Shown: in pieces, positions 38,798 to 53,100 of the stretch
Layout of the letters: each line of letters opens with the position of its first letter
Position numbering within the stretch: the first letter of the stretch is position 1
Source: Linepithema humile
Lineage: Eukaryota > Arthropoda > Insecta > Hymenoptera > Formicidae
Direction: 5' to 3'
NCBI RefSeq assembly: GCF_040581485.1
Contig: NC_090131.1
Span: forward strand, 25,928,532-25,992,531
Length of the DNA stretch: 64,000 bases
Program-made: the position numbers and the translations under genes
The notes under the pieces: model-generated
What the model was told of the DNA's origin: nothing
Database searches by the model: none
Seen by the model: the letters and a program-made list of their open reading frames with translations, nothing else

Positions 38798-39478
38798 GTG
38801 AGTCACGATTGGTCCTTCGAGTGCGTCGTTTCAGGCGCGCTCAAACGTTTGCAATCGTGCACATCCTCGACGCTCTCGACGATGAAGAAGCAGTGCTTAA
38901 AAAAACTGGTCGGCCATCAGCGAGGCAGGTCCTCGAAAACTCGCGACCGACAGGGATGAAAGGTTCGTTACGATATTTGATCGTCGACTCTCTATCCCTT
39001 TTCCCTTTAAAACTTGAACCGTTGAATTTTATCGAAAGAAAAAACACTATCCCTTAAAATAACAGTGTGCACTCTCCTTTTATAGATATATCGGCCAAAA
39101 AAAAAAGCAAACGATATTTCTAATTTGGCAAAAGTTATTCGACAATTTATTATCGTGACATTTTTTTATATGGCACCTTTTTAAAATAGAAATAGAATTT
39201 TGCTGTGTATTATTACAAGATATTGAACAGCAATGTGTCTCTAATAATTGCTAAATTGCTCAAAACCTTTAACAGCATACTCGAGCTTCAACTTTACATA
39301 AAATAATTAAGCAAATATTATAAAATTCCATCTGAAACTTATCTGTGCGTAAAATAATAAAATCTATTTGACAAAGGTTATTCAGAAACGTACGAAGTAC
39401 GTGTGCCTCGAGCGGGACGCGGGTGTCTCGTCTGGAGATTCAGCACCGTAGTCACGTGGGAAAGCAATTGGCTTACTG

Positions 39479-39703
39479 ATGATGACAATGGAGCACAAAC
39501 AGACGATCTTACTGGCACCATCGCTGAGCAACAGCAGCTGTTGGCGAAGCGGCACGTCCGAGGCCACTTGGACAGGTCCAGGACCTGGAGAACTGCTACG
39601 AGCCACTCTGATACTGCTGCTCAGTCTTGGTATCCTGTGCGCCAATCTTTTGGTAATATGCGTTATCAATTGCAGGCAGTACAACAAGTACATACATGCT
39701 CAG
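39479..39703 (+). CDS. GPCR exon 1: N-terminus and TM1
   Basis: 75 codons ending HAQ at donor CAG|GTAAGT, phase 0. An in-frame TAG at 39449-39451 limits the start to ATGs at 39479, 39482 or 39488. I take the first. The extracellular N-terminus is short (about 40 residues), without a signal peptide, and has one sequon at Asn18 (NSS). TM1 is about residues 41-64 (LILLLSLGILCANLLVICVI) with the conserved Asn at 56. The end, CRQYNKYIHAQ, is intracellular loop 1. Confidence 0.85.
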
Positions 39704-42700
39704 GTAAGTAAATTGTAATGCAATTATATTTGTATAATCTGTATACTAATAAGTAAGCCGGCTTAGTTCAATTCTATCGATGGGATTTATATTTCGTTAA
39801 ATTTGCACCTTGCCGAATTAAGAAACTCAATTCTGTTATCTTGGTTATAAAATATTTTAATAACTTTAAAATTATGCGCGCAAAGGGAATAATATTAAAC
39901 TCTGCTGATCTCGGCAAAAGAATATAAAAAACAACAAATAAAAATTTTCTCATAATTGCTGATAATTCCCTGAAATCCGCTCGCTAGCGGAAGAATAAAA
40001 TAGAACGTACAGTAAAATCGAGATGCGTCTTCCTAACAAAAGAATATCAAGAGGTGATGAGATTATATTATATTTGTTTTGTAACTTGTTGGAAAATTAT
40101 ACGGTGCGTAAAATATTTAATACGAGTACGAAGGTTCCGGTCAGTAATATAACTTACGGTCCATGAAGGAAGGAACCGCGATATTTTCTCCACTTCTCCC
40201 TATGTAAATCAGTACGAAGTGGTTAGCTGCACGAAATACGAGATAGTCATGCTTCTGAATTCTAAATTAGTAGCACCAAGTCGTGGAGACTAATGATGAT
40301 GTCCGCAAAAAATTAGACATTTCTCGCGAATGTTACATCTTCCATTTATTCGGTTAATTAAAATTTGCTGGCGCAGTTCGCGATGACGCCGTGACGTGCA
40401 AAATTGAGAACACGTTTATTAAAGTGCAGTATATAGCGTATCGTTCCCCGGCATTCATCAATTCGGCATTCATCTTCCCTTCATGAATATGTAAATCTCT
40501 CTGGCGAGTTAAGTATATACAGGCTGGTTATTTTTAGCTGCATTGTATTCGCAAAGTACGCTTATCCCGATGCCGCGGCGCGTACATTAGTCGGAATGCT
40601 TCCCGAGAAATGGTTAGCCTGACAAGTATTTATCCCGCGAATTCGTTATCGGGAATTATACAATCTCCCACGCCACAAACACAGCCACAAAGTCCAACTT
40701 TTCTGCATTTTTCTCTCCAGCTTTTTTGCACCTTTTTTCTATTCACCGACTTTGCGCTCGTTCTAATTTATGCGTATGTAAAAATTATGTAGCATCTACG
40801 TATTAACTATATAAAAATAACTCTCATCAATTTTCAGAGAATTACTGACGAAAATAAAAAAATAGTTCGCAAGAATTGAATTAAAATGTTTTTTATTTAA
40901 CTCAAAAGATTAAATTTTCCATTATTAAACATTTGTGGAATAATTTTTCCTCACAAATAGAATTAATTAAAAAAATTAATAAATAAAACAAAAGGCAGTT
41001 AAAAATAACAGCCACTAATAATTATTAAAAATTTAATTAATCAATTAGTTAAACTTCTGAAAAAGCTAATTATTTCATTAATTAAATTTATGCAAATTTC
41101 AAATAAAATTTTCATAAAGGCAATCGATTTTTTCTCATTAAATATTGCATAATGGAGCTAGGATCGCGCATCAGTATACAGCACCGTTTAAACATCCATT
41201 GACACTGACCAGAATGATCAACAGGTTCTTCTCAACTTTCTTCCAGCCCAGATATCTGCTGACGAGCTTGGCGTTTAACGACCTAGCGATTGGTCTACTA
41301 GTGACGCCTTTCGGTTTCTTACCAGCTGTTTACGGATGCTGGCCATACGGCGAAGTTGTTTGCCAAATTCAGGTAACTTTTATAATATATTCTACTCTTC
41401 CCTTTCTTTATAAAGTTTTACTCAATTTTTATGTTTATCGCGCAAATCGTGATTGTTGGAAACCTGCATAATCAATGTTATTCTTTACTTAATTTTAATT
41501 ACAAAGTAGAAAATAAATATTACATGAGCGTAAAATCAATACTCGGGAATGTATCGATTAAACGCCGGCACTGCATTTTTATATCTTGCGTTATAATGAA
41601 TGTTCTCTCTGGTGTATAATGTTGGAGATTACGGTATCTCTTATAGCGTTGCGCATTAAGGAGTCGTTCAATAACCTCGCGCATCTCGACAGCTTTCTTT
41701 TTTGCCAGAAATCGAGGAATTTATGGGAAATCTTGGAATGGTGTTCGCGATGCTTGGCAGGAAATTATTATCGTTTGAAACTCGCGGCTGCGCTTCCGGC
41801 AGCCGGCACTTCTTCCGCTATTTCCTCCACCAGTCGGTGGCTACGACGTTATCGGAGTTCCTGGCGATAATCTTTACGCGTTGCTCCTTTACCCTCCCTA
41901 TCCCCCTTTCTCGTTCTCCACGCCATCTTCTGAGGTAACGGCGTGATTTGTGTGACCGTATATTTCTTCATTTCGCACGTGCTAAACTCTCTGAAGTGCT
42001 CCGTTTCACTAGTAAATCTCGAATTTCGTGGTATTTGCTTATCTACTCGAAACGGGAAATTGCCATAATTGTATTGCGCGGAATTATTAAATACAAATTA
42101 TATACAGATAAATCAGATTTATATGCAGTTTATAACAAATATTTGCATATGCTAAAATATGTATCTGCCTTAAAAATAAAGTAAAATGCGACGTATACAA
42201 ATTTTCATATCAAGTTTATTTAATTGTCACATGTAATTATAACATTTTTAATTAAATTTAAAGTGTATATGCAATGTGAAACATTTTTATATATTTATTA
42301 AAAATTTTGAAATAATTATATAAGTTTTAATAAGCGAGTAGCAAAATTTACGAAAATTTAATGAGAGAAAATAACAGAGATTTTTTCATTAAATAAACAA
42401 GTGTAGTTTATTTTATATAATTTTGATTGCATAAATAAGTTTTCAAACATTCAATTAAATTATGTTATATGTAATAAAAGTGAAACAAATATAATCAATA
42501 GAATACAAATTTCTGATACAACATTAGTTCAAAAATTAAAACACATCATTGTTGTACACAGAATAGCAATACTCGAGAACTGCAATGTCACATTTATCTG
42601 TATATTGTAAGTTACAGCCGTATCTATAACGACAAATCATCTCTCTTTGCCACATTTCTTCGATAAAACTCTAACTACGTGTGACAGAAATATATGTTAC

Positions 42701-45700
42701 GTCGGAATAGGATTCTGATACCTAAGATATTGATGTCTTCCGACGTTTCGGCTTTGCATCTGAAAGTATGCATAATACTACAGCAATCGCTGTTCGTTAC
42801 TATCAAGAGTTTTATGCTACGTCGCTTTCGTCGGACGTGATAAAAATGCATGTCAATTTACTGCAAGTGAGAAACGCAGTTATCACCTAAGACGATCAAC
42901 TTCCAACTTGAGCAAATTGAAGTCGAAGTATTGCATAGAGATCTATCAAACATTTTTTAAAAAATACAACAAAGTTTATGGTAAATATAGTAAATCGCGA
43001 AAGCTTCTAATTTTATAGATCTTTGTGTAAATATATAAATCTGTTTTGAAAAACATCTCAGCAACAGTGCTGGAGAATAACAGTCGAGCAACGCGTGTAT
43101 ATTTTCTCAAAGCAAATATTACACAATACAATTGAGGGAAACTTAGTTATACTTTTTAATTGAAATTTATGAAGCAAAAACTTTCCGAACCTTTCACGAG
43201 GTGTACGTTAATAAATAGTATCATATATTTTAAACACTTCTCGAGCGAGACTACTTTAATAAAGATCGTGGTGCAACTACTGAGATAAGCAATAAAGTGG
43301 TAAGTGACTAAAAAGAACAAAAGATAACACGATAACAAATAGAAACTATACAAAGAGAATTAATGAACAGAAGAAGGCGAAGGAAGTAAGTTTTCTCATA
43401 ACTGAAAATAGGTCGCAAATTCGATGAAAATGTGGTGCGATTAATAAAACCGAACTAAGAGGAAGCAGGTGGCAGAGACTTAATAAACAGACGCGGGACG
43501 CAGATGTTGGATAATTAGGAAAAGATGCTGGATAATTAGAAAAGTAAAGGTTAAATATATACATGATGTACACAGTAGAGTTTAATTATCCCCGTAAGTA
43601 CTTGTCTCTAAATATATCTCAAACCATTATCGGTACACTACACGTTAAAACTACTAAAGAAAAAGTATAATATAATTCTTTGAATGCGTTTTCACGAAGC
43701 TTTCAATTTTTTTATATGTGCAAAATATTCCAATCTTAATAATAGATTGTGTATACATATACGATACGATGCATCGAAATATGTAACAGCTGCGTAGAGA
43801 TTCAGACAAGATCCAATTTCTTATTGCGGACGATGATCCTATAAAACTTTACGAGAATTACCGATCGAAATTCAAAGTCGGAGTCGGAGTTGGCGCCTGA
43901 ATCGAAGAAATTTCATAAAGTCATAACGATAATATTCCTATGCAGAAATAGTCTTGTCTTGGGAACGTACTTCTGTACGTTTCTTATACCTGTACAGTAT
44001 CTTAGCCCACGTATCATCTTTCAGATGGATATGGGAGCAATGGAGGGTTTAACATATCTAGTAAGCTGTAATCTTGTTTCATGCTATGCACGTCTCCTGC
44101 ATATGATATACATCCTATGTATAGCCTGCTTAATGTCTTTCATATTTATAAACGTCTTTGAAATCTTTTGAGATTTTTTCGAAAGTTCTTTTCATTCCAA
44201 AAAAGAAAGATATATCATCGTGAATGCATGGGTGTGAAAAAAAGTTGCACAATCCCGTCAATTATTAACAACACTTGATGAACGCTGGAAAGTAGCGCTG
44301 TCCGAACCACTGCACGGACAGTGTAATCTCGTTTGCACAAAGAGAAAAATTCGTACAGATCTATTAACTCCGCAGGGCGTGACGATAGTGTCGATAGTAC
44401 GCGGATGACAAGCGAGAAAAGATACGTGCAAACAATTAAAGTTCCAAACGATCAGGCTTTATGTGATCGGCGAATAAAGGCGATGCGACTAACGACATGC
44501 TCGTATGTCGAGTATTCTTTTGTACTCTTTTGTCGAGTATGCGTGAGAGCGGCTATTCTGTATCGAACGCGACCAGCTAATAGCTTGCGTGTCATCTATA
44601 AACAACAATCCACTAGCATTCAATATTATTATTGTTTAATATTCTGTTGTGTTCGCGGGCGGACGATAACACCTCGTCCATTTGGAACGCATGCAAAAGA
44701 ACATTTATACCTATCCGTATTTAACTGTGGCTAACGAGCGGCAATATACGAATTATTAAACAAACATTGAATTTCTATCGATATCTCCAATTGCACCGAT
44801 TGATATCAGTTCACAACGTTCGTGTTGTTGGACTTTAACAAACTGTGAAAAATACGAAAAAACAAAACAAAAAACAAAAAAATAGCGCGTGATATTTTGT
44901 TCTATGATTTTATTTGAGAAATCGTACCGCTTCCGAGATCAGTTTTACTGCGAAAGGGATGAAGCTGTCTGGAGCTTCACTTTTCGTTAATCCTACAACT
45001 CAGCGATATCCACCATAAAATAAGCCATTAAATGAGCCACTAAAAATAAAATGAAAAAAATAATAAAAACCAGCTTGTCAAAACCAATATTTTTAGTTGC
45101 ACGTTTGTTTATTGGCGCGGTATCCTTAAATCCAAAATATAAAAAAATCGTCGAATATTTCATGACAAATATTCGAAATATTTAATGTCTTTTTATCAAA
45201 TAAAAAAAACGACGGATAAGTTTTATACATTAATGCATGTTTTATTTCATCAAAATTTTTCATATCGTGGTCTATTTTAATCGTTCTGCTTTAAGCTCTG
45301 AAATATGTAGATTCAAATCGCGTGTATTTTCATGACCCGTAAAGAATCATAATTGAGAACGGGTCGATTATAACGCGTCGACGAATATCTCGTACGCAAA
45401 AAGTACGAAAGGCGACGGAGATTACGCATTCTAGATATTGCGGGATAGTAAATCGTTTCCAGTCACTCGATATTCATAGAATCTATCCTTAGCGGCAACA
45501 AATCTCTCGCGCGTCTCTCGTGATAACCTGGGAATACGATGGCTGCGACGGGTTTGTGTATTCGGATTTCCGCTCGGAACCAAACCGTAAACTTCGATAA
45601 ACTAGCATATCGCTTGTTCTTGCTCAACAGTGTACCGAAATGGAATCACGACACAATCGTTGTTAGAACAGCTTCGCTACCATTTAAAGCACCATTACAT

Positions 45701-48700
45701 CTCTTAAACGGCGTAACATTATGCCTTTCAGAATGCAGTTAAGAATATTCTTTCGTGCTTAAAAACATTTCTCATTATATAAAAGGGAAGTGTCTGGTTT
45801 TAATAACAAGAGCAATAAAAAATCTCTTTCTGCAATTTTCTTAAATATATTGAAGTCCAACTTCTCCGCTCGCAATATTAGCTCTAAAAAGAACGATAAA
45901 ACTCTGTCGCAAGTTTGCTTGCTAATTATAGCTCGTATAAAACCAATTTCAAACTGTATATAGGTAAATCCTCCACCGTTCGCTACCTCTATTTAGCGAC
46001 ATAATGTCATTAGTTATCCGCAGAACGAGGTACATCGACGAAGCGCCAACGCTGTTCATCGCTCGGCGGCAATGTTTTCTCCTTTCCTTCTTTTTTTGCG
46101 ACATAAACCGACCTGAAAAATTCTTGCGCCGTCGCGGCGATAATACGATTGCAAATTTAATATTCTGCAATTTCACGCGTACGATCCAGCCGCGCGGTTG
46201 ACGTGCCGATGCTCGTTTCATTTTATTAGTGACAAGCGAGAAATTATATCGCGTTGTCAGAGATGATTGCGAGATATCGCGAGAGATGCGGCACGTTTCG
46301 TGCGTGTGGCGTGACATGACGGTGACACCTTTCAAATTTTACGCGTGCGTGTGCAGTAAACCTTATGAAAGAAAAATAAACTCCGAAACTATTGTTGTCA
46401 CAAGTGAAAGTCAACTCAGCCTGATTATTAACCTTATTTGTCCGCTGTTTCTGTTGGCGTTGACAATATTTGCACAATCAAGCGTAGAATTTCAGCGAAC
46501 CGGAATTTGCAATGAGAAAATGTGCCTCTGGATACGCGCCGTAACGCCACAACTGCATGCAATCCAAGGTCGTTCCGAGACAAATGCAATTTCATGAAAT
46601 TCCAACGTGGCACGCTTGCCGTATTCTCGACGGTGTTTCCCAACGCGGCGAATAAAAGGATCGAACTCGTTATACAAGGGCGCGCAATTATTCCAGTTGC
46701 GGCTAAGTAAAAGTTTCGTCAAAGACAACTCCGGCGAAGAGTTGGCGGGTTCGTTCGCGCGCGAGATCGGGTAAGTTTGCGGCGAAAATATTCGGTTAAG
46801 GTCTCCTGGGAGTGTTTCGAGAATGGACACGGAACGAGGCCAGGCTGATCCTGGTCCTTTCAGATTATCACAGCTTTTTCCTGGCCGTACGCCAACGATC
46901 ACTATGGTAACCGTGTTCTTAAACGTACACTTGGTACACTCGCGCCCTTGTCTCGGCCGCGACTGTCTTTTTATGGATACATCGACGTCACTGATTCATC
47001 GAATCGTGCTGTCGCCTTCGGCAACTTGCGACATTTCGAGCCGTTTTCTTTTCCCAGAGATCGAATCACGCCTATTTCTGCCTCTGTCTCTCCCTCGCTT
47101 TCCTCGGTAAGCTTCTGCCGGTTAGAACGTGTCTCGCATCTCGATAGTGTACATCTCGTTACATACCAACTGTCCCGCTTCAAAGCAGTCCAATGTATCG
47201 GGTCAGTACGACAGCTGATAGTGTCAGTAGATAGCTACGAAATTGCTCAATACGTGGCTCAGCGTGTGTATGTCATAGGCGGACATGCGTTATATTGACG
47301 TTTCCTTGAGAAAACGCGTTGCACTTTTCTTTCGTTCCTCTCAGCTTCAGCAAGAAACGACAAAACGTTAAATTTTTATAAACTTGTTTCATGTATATAA
47401 ATAGCTCTCTGAATATAAATAAAATCTTGATGCATATATAAATTTTTGTCCATCTGTAATCTGTACGGTTTTCATAATACAAATATTTCTGCAGTCGCAA
47501 TTGCAATTCTCCTGTCGCAAAAGGGTTTCAATTAAATGGAAGAGCCGGTGATGATCCTACTGATAGTTTGTTCATTCGATTGATAGCTTGTTTCAGGTAA
47601 TGCATGTACGTTTGGCGAACGAATTAGACTGTTTGCCAACATCTGTTCGAGGACCGAGTTATGAATACAAGTGACCTTGTATCGCGCTGTAATCGATACT
47701 ACCTACGTATTGGCCATCTCGAGCAATATTTGCGCAATATAAAGAAACACAACTGCTAAATATGTACATAATTGTATTTTTTCAAACACCACTCGTAAAG
47801 TTTATCTTCTGGTAAATATCTTAATTTTTTCTTGAACTCGTAACAAAAAAGGATAACTTGTTTTTGTGCTTAATTAAAATATTATAATATATAATTCAAA
47901 GTTACGCTAGTTATTTAATTGTATTTTAATTATCTCGTAATTTTACTTTTGAAAACAGTAGCTATTATTATACCACAGAAAATCCGAGAAATTAAATTAT
48001 ATAAACCGTCTGTATTTCGTTGCTAATGATAACGTTTGTTATTAATTTCTGGAACCTGCAAAATCATATTCTACAATTTCACCGCAATTAACGTGTGTTA
48101 ATTCAATTTTGTACTGTTAGCATATGCGGGATATAAAAATTACGTCATACAGTTTAATCGCAGACTAAAATTCGCAGACAGATAAATACAACGATGCGAA
48201 AGCAACATGCGTCGTGATGAATGTGGTCCTTTTTATTCAAGCGTGACATTTAATTACGGCACCAACTCGGAACCAGCTTTATGTAGCTCACAAACGATTC
48301 CTCATACGACGAGATCGTGTGTAATTGTGCCACCGTGAACATGAGATACAGACGTAAATAATCGACAACGTCATGATATTAATTAAGCCAATCAAATATT
48401 TCTCTACAACGAATAATTACGTGATGGAATTCCACTTCTATCCATTAAATCTAAATAACAATGATCCTCATGCGAATTCTATTACCGCATAGCTGTGACA
48501 CAGATGGTGAACCGCAAACCTTCGTCAATAGACGACAAATCCTAATAATTTTGATAAATTTTACAGCAGGCTGTACTTCATTAATTGTTGAATATAATTT
48601 CATACAGACAGAACGTACACTTCTCAAATTAACTAATTAATCAATTATTTAATTTTTAATTAAATGCAAAATTATTATTAATTCTCTATGTTCGTAGAAA

Positions 48701-50119
48701 ATTAATAATAATTTTGCATTTAATTAAAAATTAAATAATTGATTAATTAGTTAATTCGAGAAGTGTAGAGTCTGTTCTTCTTACTTTCTTTAAGCAAATC
48801 GAGAAACGTGTAACTGGCGATTTCTACAAAACGTAACTGTCAGAATGTAATTATAAAGTCTTCGTTTACAAAAAAAAATACAGTTGATTTTTTCGACGTC
48901 CTCTCGGCTCATCAAAACTTGCCGCTTATCCAACACGACGACTCGTCTCGTTGTTCGTCGAGCCATGTACTTTTCCAGGAAGTTATAAGTTATTTTATTT
49001 GAAAAGACTGACGGGACGACACCCGAAGAATCTCGTTTGCTCTTTCGGAAACTTTTACTGTTCCAGGCACTTCTTAGAGGCGCTTTGACGCAACAGAGCG
49101 CCGTAATCCTCGTCTGCATGGCAATCGACCGTTACGTTTGCATGCTGCATCCTCACCGCTATCACAAGCACTCTTCTAAAAGGGTAAGTCATTAACTGTC
49201 TATATTTATTCGTTAATTCAACCTGTCTTACACATTTCTTATTGACAATATGTTAATATTGCAAATTGCAATTTTTCTGAAATTTCATTATGAGTTATTT
49301 ATTATATTTCATCAAATATCTGCTCTCTATTTTAATAATAAATTTTCCGAAATTTTATTTATTCGTAAAAAGTGAAGTGCGCACTAATATATTAAAAATT
49401 CCATCTACTCACATCGCGATAAAATGACACGTTTTTAACTATTCTCGATCGAGAGAAGTAATTGTGAATTCATTATCATTATATATTATATTATCGCGTA
49501 CTAAAAATTATATTCTGTTAAATAATATCTAAAGATTTTCCTTCAGCAATCACTTTCTTATTCCACCTATAGCCGAAGTAGAGCCGAATACAATCTCTTT
49601 GCGACTATCTCTAACGGAATTTTATACCAACCGGTATCACCTGTTTCAAACATTTGCGGAATTCATTTTCCTAATTAATCTATCAATTCGTTCAACCTAT
49701 CGACAATCAGATTCGCTCTTAAATACAATATCTAGGTGAAACGCTGGAACAGTTGATTCTGCAGATGACTATCGTTTTAGATTAAAATAGTTGCCGCTGA
49801 GTGAAAATGACAGCTATTAGTAAAACTTGTCCCATTCTTTTGAATTTGTGAGAGAATAGAATACATTTCGAATCAGCTATTGGCACATTCATTTCACCCA
49901 TGAATATAACATGAGAGTCTAAGCGATATTTATATTCAGGAATTTGAAGAATAAAAATATTTCTCGTTACATATCACAATCATTTTATTCATAAGTAAGA
50001 TACGAGAATCCAAACGATATTATTCATCGCTCGTAATCATAAGTTTGAAGGATGAAAATATTTCTCGTTACATGTTACCTTTGAAAGTTTAATACCGGTA
50101 AAATATCGATACGAGAGAG

Positions 50120-50168
<49 letters not shown>

Positions 50169-53100
50169 GAGAGAGAGATCTACGTCCGTAAAGCATATAT
50201 CTTTTTTAATCCGGTATCTATTATATATTATTCAGTTATGAGCGTGTGTGGTGGTACGTCAAATACAGATACGTGAGCCATTCATTGAAATGGATATTAA
50301 AAAAGATTGGAAGCTTAACAGAAAAGAATAAAAATTTTATTTAAAAAAATAATCTCTTAGTCTCTACGGACTCTAGGTTATCTCACGTTTTTCAAACAAA
50401 ATCAAAATAAAAATAGTAACGAACACTTCTGTTTTGGCAGTATAGTGAAAAAGTGCGTAAATTATATAAACATACATCGATTTCCATAGTACTGAATAAA
50501 ATATTATATATTTTCCTTATTTTTTTAGAAAAAAGTGTAGTATTGATATTTATATTTTAATGTTTGATGCTTTTTAAATAAAACTAAAAATGGAAGAAAA
50601 TATCTGAAGAAATGGCCTATATTTTTTTCTATTAAAACTGTAAAGTTTAAGTTTCACAAAGGATTATATCTTAATATTTATATTGATTTCTTTCCTTATT
50701 ATTCTCTTACACACATTTTACATGTTATAATTTACATAAAGCATCGCATAACCACTTTGAGTTTTTTTAAAGTTTAGTGAAAAATAAAGTTCGTAGAAAC
50801 TACTAGCTTAACTGAACGCGTCGGAAAGCTCGTCTAATCTACAACATTAGATTGCCTTTGCAACTTTCGGGTGTGTCGATTACCGCAGGTTATAATTCAG
50901 TAATTTTCCATTGCTTTCCGAATGACGGTAACAAAAGCGATTGGGTCGGCGGTTCGTCTAAAGGCAACTTTCGCGAAGTTTGCGAGTGATATTAGCGAGA
51001 TCCTTTCGTGCGGGATCGTAACATACCTGCGGTTTTCACACCGCCGTTTGTCGAAGCTCCGGCGCACGTCGGTTTACCCTGGCTTAAGCGCCGAAATGAA
51101 TTTCGGGGAGATTTAAAAGCACATCAGAATGCAAAGTGCCGCAGTGCGAGCTCTCATTCACCCACCACGTATCTCGCCAATCCCGCGCCTGTAGCAATGA
51201 ATCGCGTAACCAGGATGCAATTTATACACGTATAGTAAAGACAGGTATACAGAACGGTTCAAAATTATCATACTCCTAACTTCCAAGCAGTTAGGAAGAA
51301 ATGATTTAATCCTAGATGGAACAAGGTAAAGTTAACGCTGACTAAGATTGCTTTGACTGCTAATTGCTTTAAGGGTATTTCGCAGAAACGTCGGGAGGGA
51401 AATTATTTATTCGCGCGCACTCCGCGTAAATGAGAAGGGATGGATGGTATAATTCTGAACTGTTCTATACGCGTATTTGATATCGCACCGACGAAGTCAC
51501 CGACTCTTCGAAGAATGCGGTTTCCCAGACCGCGCCACCCTCACGAACTTTTTTATTTATCCTTTAATATATCGCCCGTCGTTCTTATAATTCTCCTCTC
51601 GTTTTTGAAAACACGCGAGCCACCTACGTTTTCTTAATACCACTGTAATTTATTGGATAATAATTTTTACTTTCCAGATCCTTTTCTATACTTGAAAAAT
51701 GTACCTACATAGAATTGATGTTAAAATGTTAACAAAAATTTCACAAAATACTTTTTGTTAAATTTGAATTAAGTTTAAAATACTATTCAAATTTTGACTG
51801 TTGCTGATATACTATTTTGTGCAAGTTCGGTTAACGTGTCTTAATTTTATTCTTTTCATCACGATAAATATATCGGACGGTACAGCGCGGAGCTATAATA
51901 GAATTGCTATTTGCACAATTGCTAAAACGAGAAAGGGAACGAAACGTGTAAAAATCAAAAATAAAAGAAAAAGATCTGACGAATCGCTGAGTCATGTCTT
52001 CCATTTATTCCGTAATTTTCCGCCTATCGGATGTTCAGCCGCTCATCGAATTCTAGCAGTTCTCGCCTCTGCGACTTTTTTTACATCTGATTGATAGAAG
52101 CTGTTGCTTCTCATCGATTTTGATTTCAGCTTGATGTTTTTCTCTCTCTTTCATCTTGATTACAGTAGTAGCTTTCTCATTTTTTGTCAGATTTCTTTTG
52201 ATATTTTTTGTTTTAATTTTTTTAAATCTTAATAATTGCTATAGTATTCTATACTTTTTTAAAAATAACAATAATTTTTTATTTAATAATTTACGATATT
52301 ATAATTTTGCGGAACAAATTAATAAGACAAAATCTTATCCCTGATTAGTGCATTCCTTTCACGTTTACTGTTTTGTATTATATTAATTCAAAAATAGGAC
52401 TTTGCATTACTTTAGCTTTATTATTACTTTACTCATATTGGCAATATTCAACTGTATACAGTTTATATTTAGTTCAAAGTGTACAATAATTTTATTTTTA
52501 CTTCTTTATAATATATCTCTTTATAACCAGTGCTTATAATGCGTAATAAATATCAACTCTTACAATATTCATGCGAATCGATAATCTTTGATAGCATTTC
52601 CAGGAATTCACAATTCAGTAGCTCGATTCAAAATGCATTTCATAAATTTTATGCATCTCATAAAATCTAGAATGGCGTTTGTATTACAATTTTATTATTT
52701 ATGTATAACAGTTTCAGCGTTTCTTTAAGTATTATTCACGATTAGATCTGCCATTATCATGTAATTGCATAATTCTTGCAATATTAATTGATAATATAAT
52801 ATGAAACAACACACACATTGCAAGTTATAAATATTCAATTGTTTTTAAAAATTTGCTCTCTCTCGAAAAATTGTATGCGTTAATAAATTATTATTAATCT
52901 CATGCATTTTAATTCGCTTTTTTAACACATTGTTACATTTTTCTAATAATATTTCTCAAAGTTAAAAGTGAATTTTATATTTATAACAACAAAGAAAAAG
53001 AAGACGTTGCACAAGTATTTGGTTCTTATTACACAAGGGATAGTATAGGATCGAGTATCCATTGATCGTTCTTCGAGGTCAAAACGAGGTTCACCTGATC

